DNA from: Alloalcanivorax gelatiniphagus
GTDB taxonomy: Bacteria; Pseudomonadota; Gammaproteobacteria; Pseudomonadales; Alcanivoracaceae
Reading direction: 5' to 3'
DNA: 64,000 nucleotides
Assembly: GCF_005938655.1 (NCBI RefSeq)
Contig: NZ_VCQT01000044.1
Location: 124,001-188,000 of the forward strand
How positions within the stretch are numbered: the stretch's first letter is position 1; the number at the start of each line of letters is the position of its first letter. The notes under the pieces are model-generated. The model was not told the DNA's origin and searched no databases. It saw only the letters and a program-made list of their open reading frames with translations. A program made the position numbers and the translations under genes. Positions 63,484 through 64,000 of this stretch are shown in pieces.

Positions 63484-64000
63484 TTACTCCATCAACAGCG
63501 CGTCGATTTCCATATCCTTGCGGATCGATTCCACTTCACCGCGCACCCGCTCCACCAACTGCTGGTTGGTTTCCTCATTGGCATCGACGATGCGCGGTGT
63601 GACCATCACCAGCACTTCGCTTTCATCGATGCGGTCCTCGGTGGTGCTGAACAGCTTGCCGAGAATCGGGATATCGCCGAGGAAGGGCACTTTCTGTGTC
63701 TGTTTGGAAAGATTGCCGGCCACCAGACCGGAGATCACGATGGTGTCCTGGTCCTTCACATTGATGGTGGTCAGCGCCCGCCGCACCAGCACCCCCGGCA
63801 CGCCGTTCACCTGGGTGGCCAGGTCGATATTGCTGACCTCCGCTTCCACCGTGGCTTTGATGTCGTCGCCGGACACCACCGGCTGGATGTTGAGGATGAT
63901 GCCGTACTCGCGGAAGTTGACGTCGATAAAGCCGTCCTGGTTGATCACCGGAATCGGGTAATCCCCGCCGGAGCGGAACTCGGCCTTGTCACCGCTGCGC
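63484..64000 (-). CDS. rcpA: Tad secretin RcpA/CpaC (C-terminal part, cut by the window edge)
   Basis: The frame enters from the right edge and ends with TAA at 63484; about 171 codons are seen. GDKAEFRSGGDYPIPV and INQDGFIDVNFREYGIILNIQPVV, then TTINVKDQDTIVISGLV, KVPFLGDIPILGKLF and SEVLVMVTPRIV are the secretin C-domain signatures. It forms the outer-membrane channel for the Tad pilus. The rest, and the prepilin and TadZ genes expected upstream, lie beyond the window. Confidence 0.93.
   Translation of the reverse strand, partial: RSGDKAEFRSGGDYPIPVINQDGFIDVNFREYGIILNIQPVVSGDDIKATVEAEVSNIDLATQVNGVPGVLVRRALTTINVKDQDTIVISGLVAGNLSKQTQKVPFLGDIPILGKLFSTTEDRIDESEVLVMVTPRIVDANEETNQQLVERVRGEVESIRKDMEIDALLME

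Overview
The window is about 64 kb of GC-rich, gene-dense chromosome from an aerobic Gammaproteobacterium. Several things point to an Alcanivorax-like marine bacterium or a relative of the pseudomonads: the neighbourhood glnK-amtB / ubiK-like / comM, rep next to a cytochrome c5 gene, a DUF1415 gene beside a MOSC gene, many SDR, AraC and lipid-related genes, and REP-type palindromes. The taxon is an inference from gene content; no rRNA or marker alignment was possible. There is one functional tRNA gene, tRNA-Arg(CCG). No CRISPR array, transposase, integrase or phage gene was seen.

Layout. 1-3.4 kb: the end of a phosphatase-like gene, an SDR gene, a striking REP array, then the nitrogen operon glnK-amtB behind a sigma-54 promoter and an NtrC-like palindrome. 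3.4-15.7 kb: ubiK-like gene, a large autotransporter, comM, an EamA exporter, SDR, AraC, MOSC/DUF1415, rsuA-like, rep helicase and cytochrome c5. 15.8-19.2 kb: a response regulator and a CHASE2 sensor kinase. 19.4-20 kb: a mosaic of tRNA-Arg, tRNA fragments, a 62-bp perfect palindrome and chained hairpins. 20-25.3 kb: pyruvate kinase, a highly expressed-looking porin with a long leader, a lipoprotein and endonuclease V. 25.3-27.5 kb: a Fur-box-controlled PepSY iron operon. 27.5-31.4 kb: an uncharacterised gene coupled to an AbiEi-like gene, a repeat lipoprotein, and a hydrolase/methyltransferase pair preceded by a 15-bp tandem repeat. 31.5-38 kb: GNAT, then a five-gene operon (flavin monooxygenase, BASS transporter, epimerase, SDR, TSUP exporter) with a divergent AraC regulator. 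38-43.8 kb: metY, an enoyl-CoA hydratase, and a frameshifted mprF flanked by 75-bp direct repeats derived from an araC gene. 43.8-48.6 kb: Mpo1-like and CBS proteins, a membrane P-loop ATPase overlapping an MscS channel gene, and a PF10118-type protein. 48.8-56.3 kb: RND efflux pair, dps, hemolysin III-like, a SqrR/BigR-like persulfide sensor with a split YeeE/YedE transporter, and glutathione peroxidase. 56.3-64 kb: a Tad (tight adherence) pilus operon running off the right edge.

The observations most worth testing are the ATPase-MscS pair, the AbiEi-like gene coupled to an unknown 200-residue protein, the insertion-like mprF segment, and the tRNA-Arg palindrome and hairpin mosaic.
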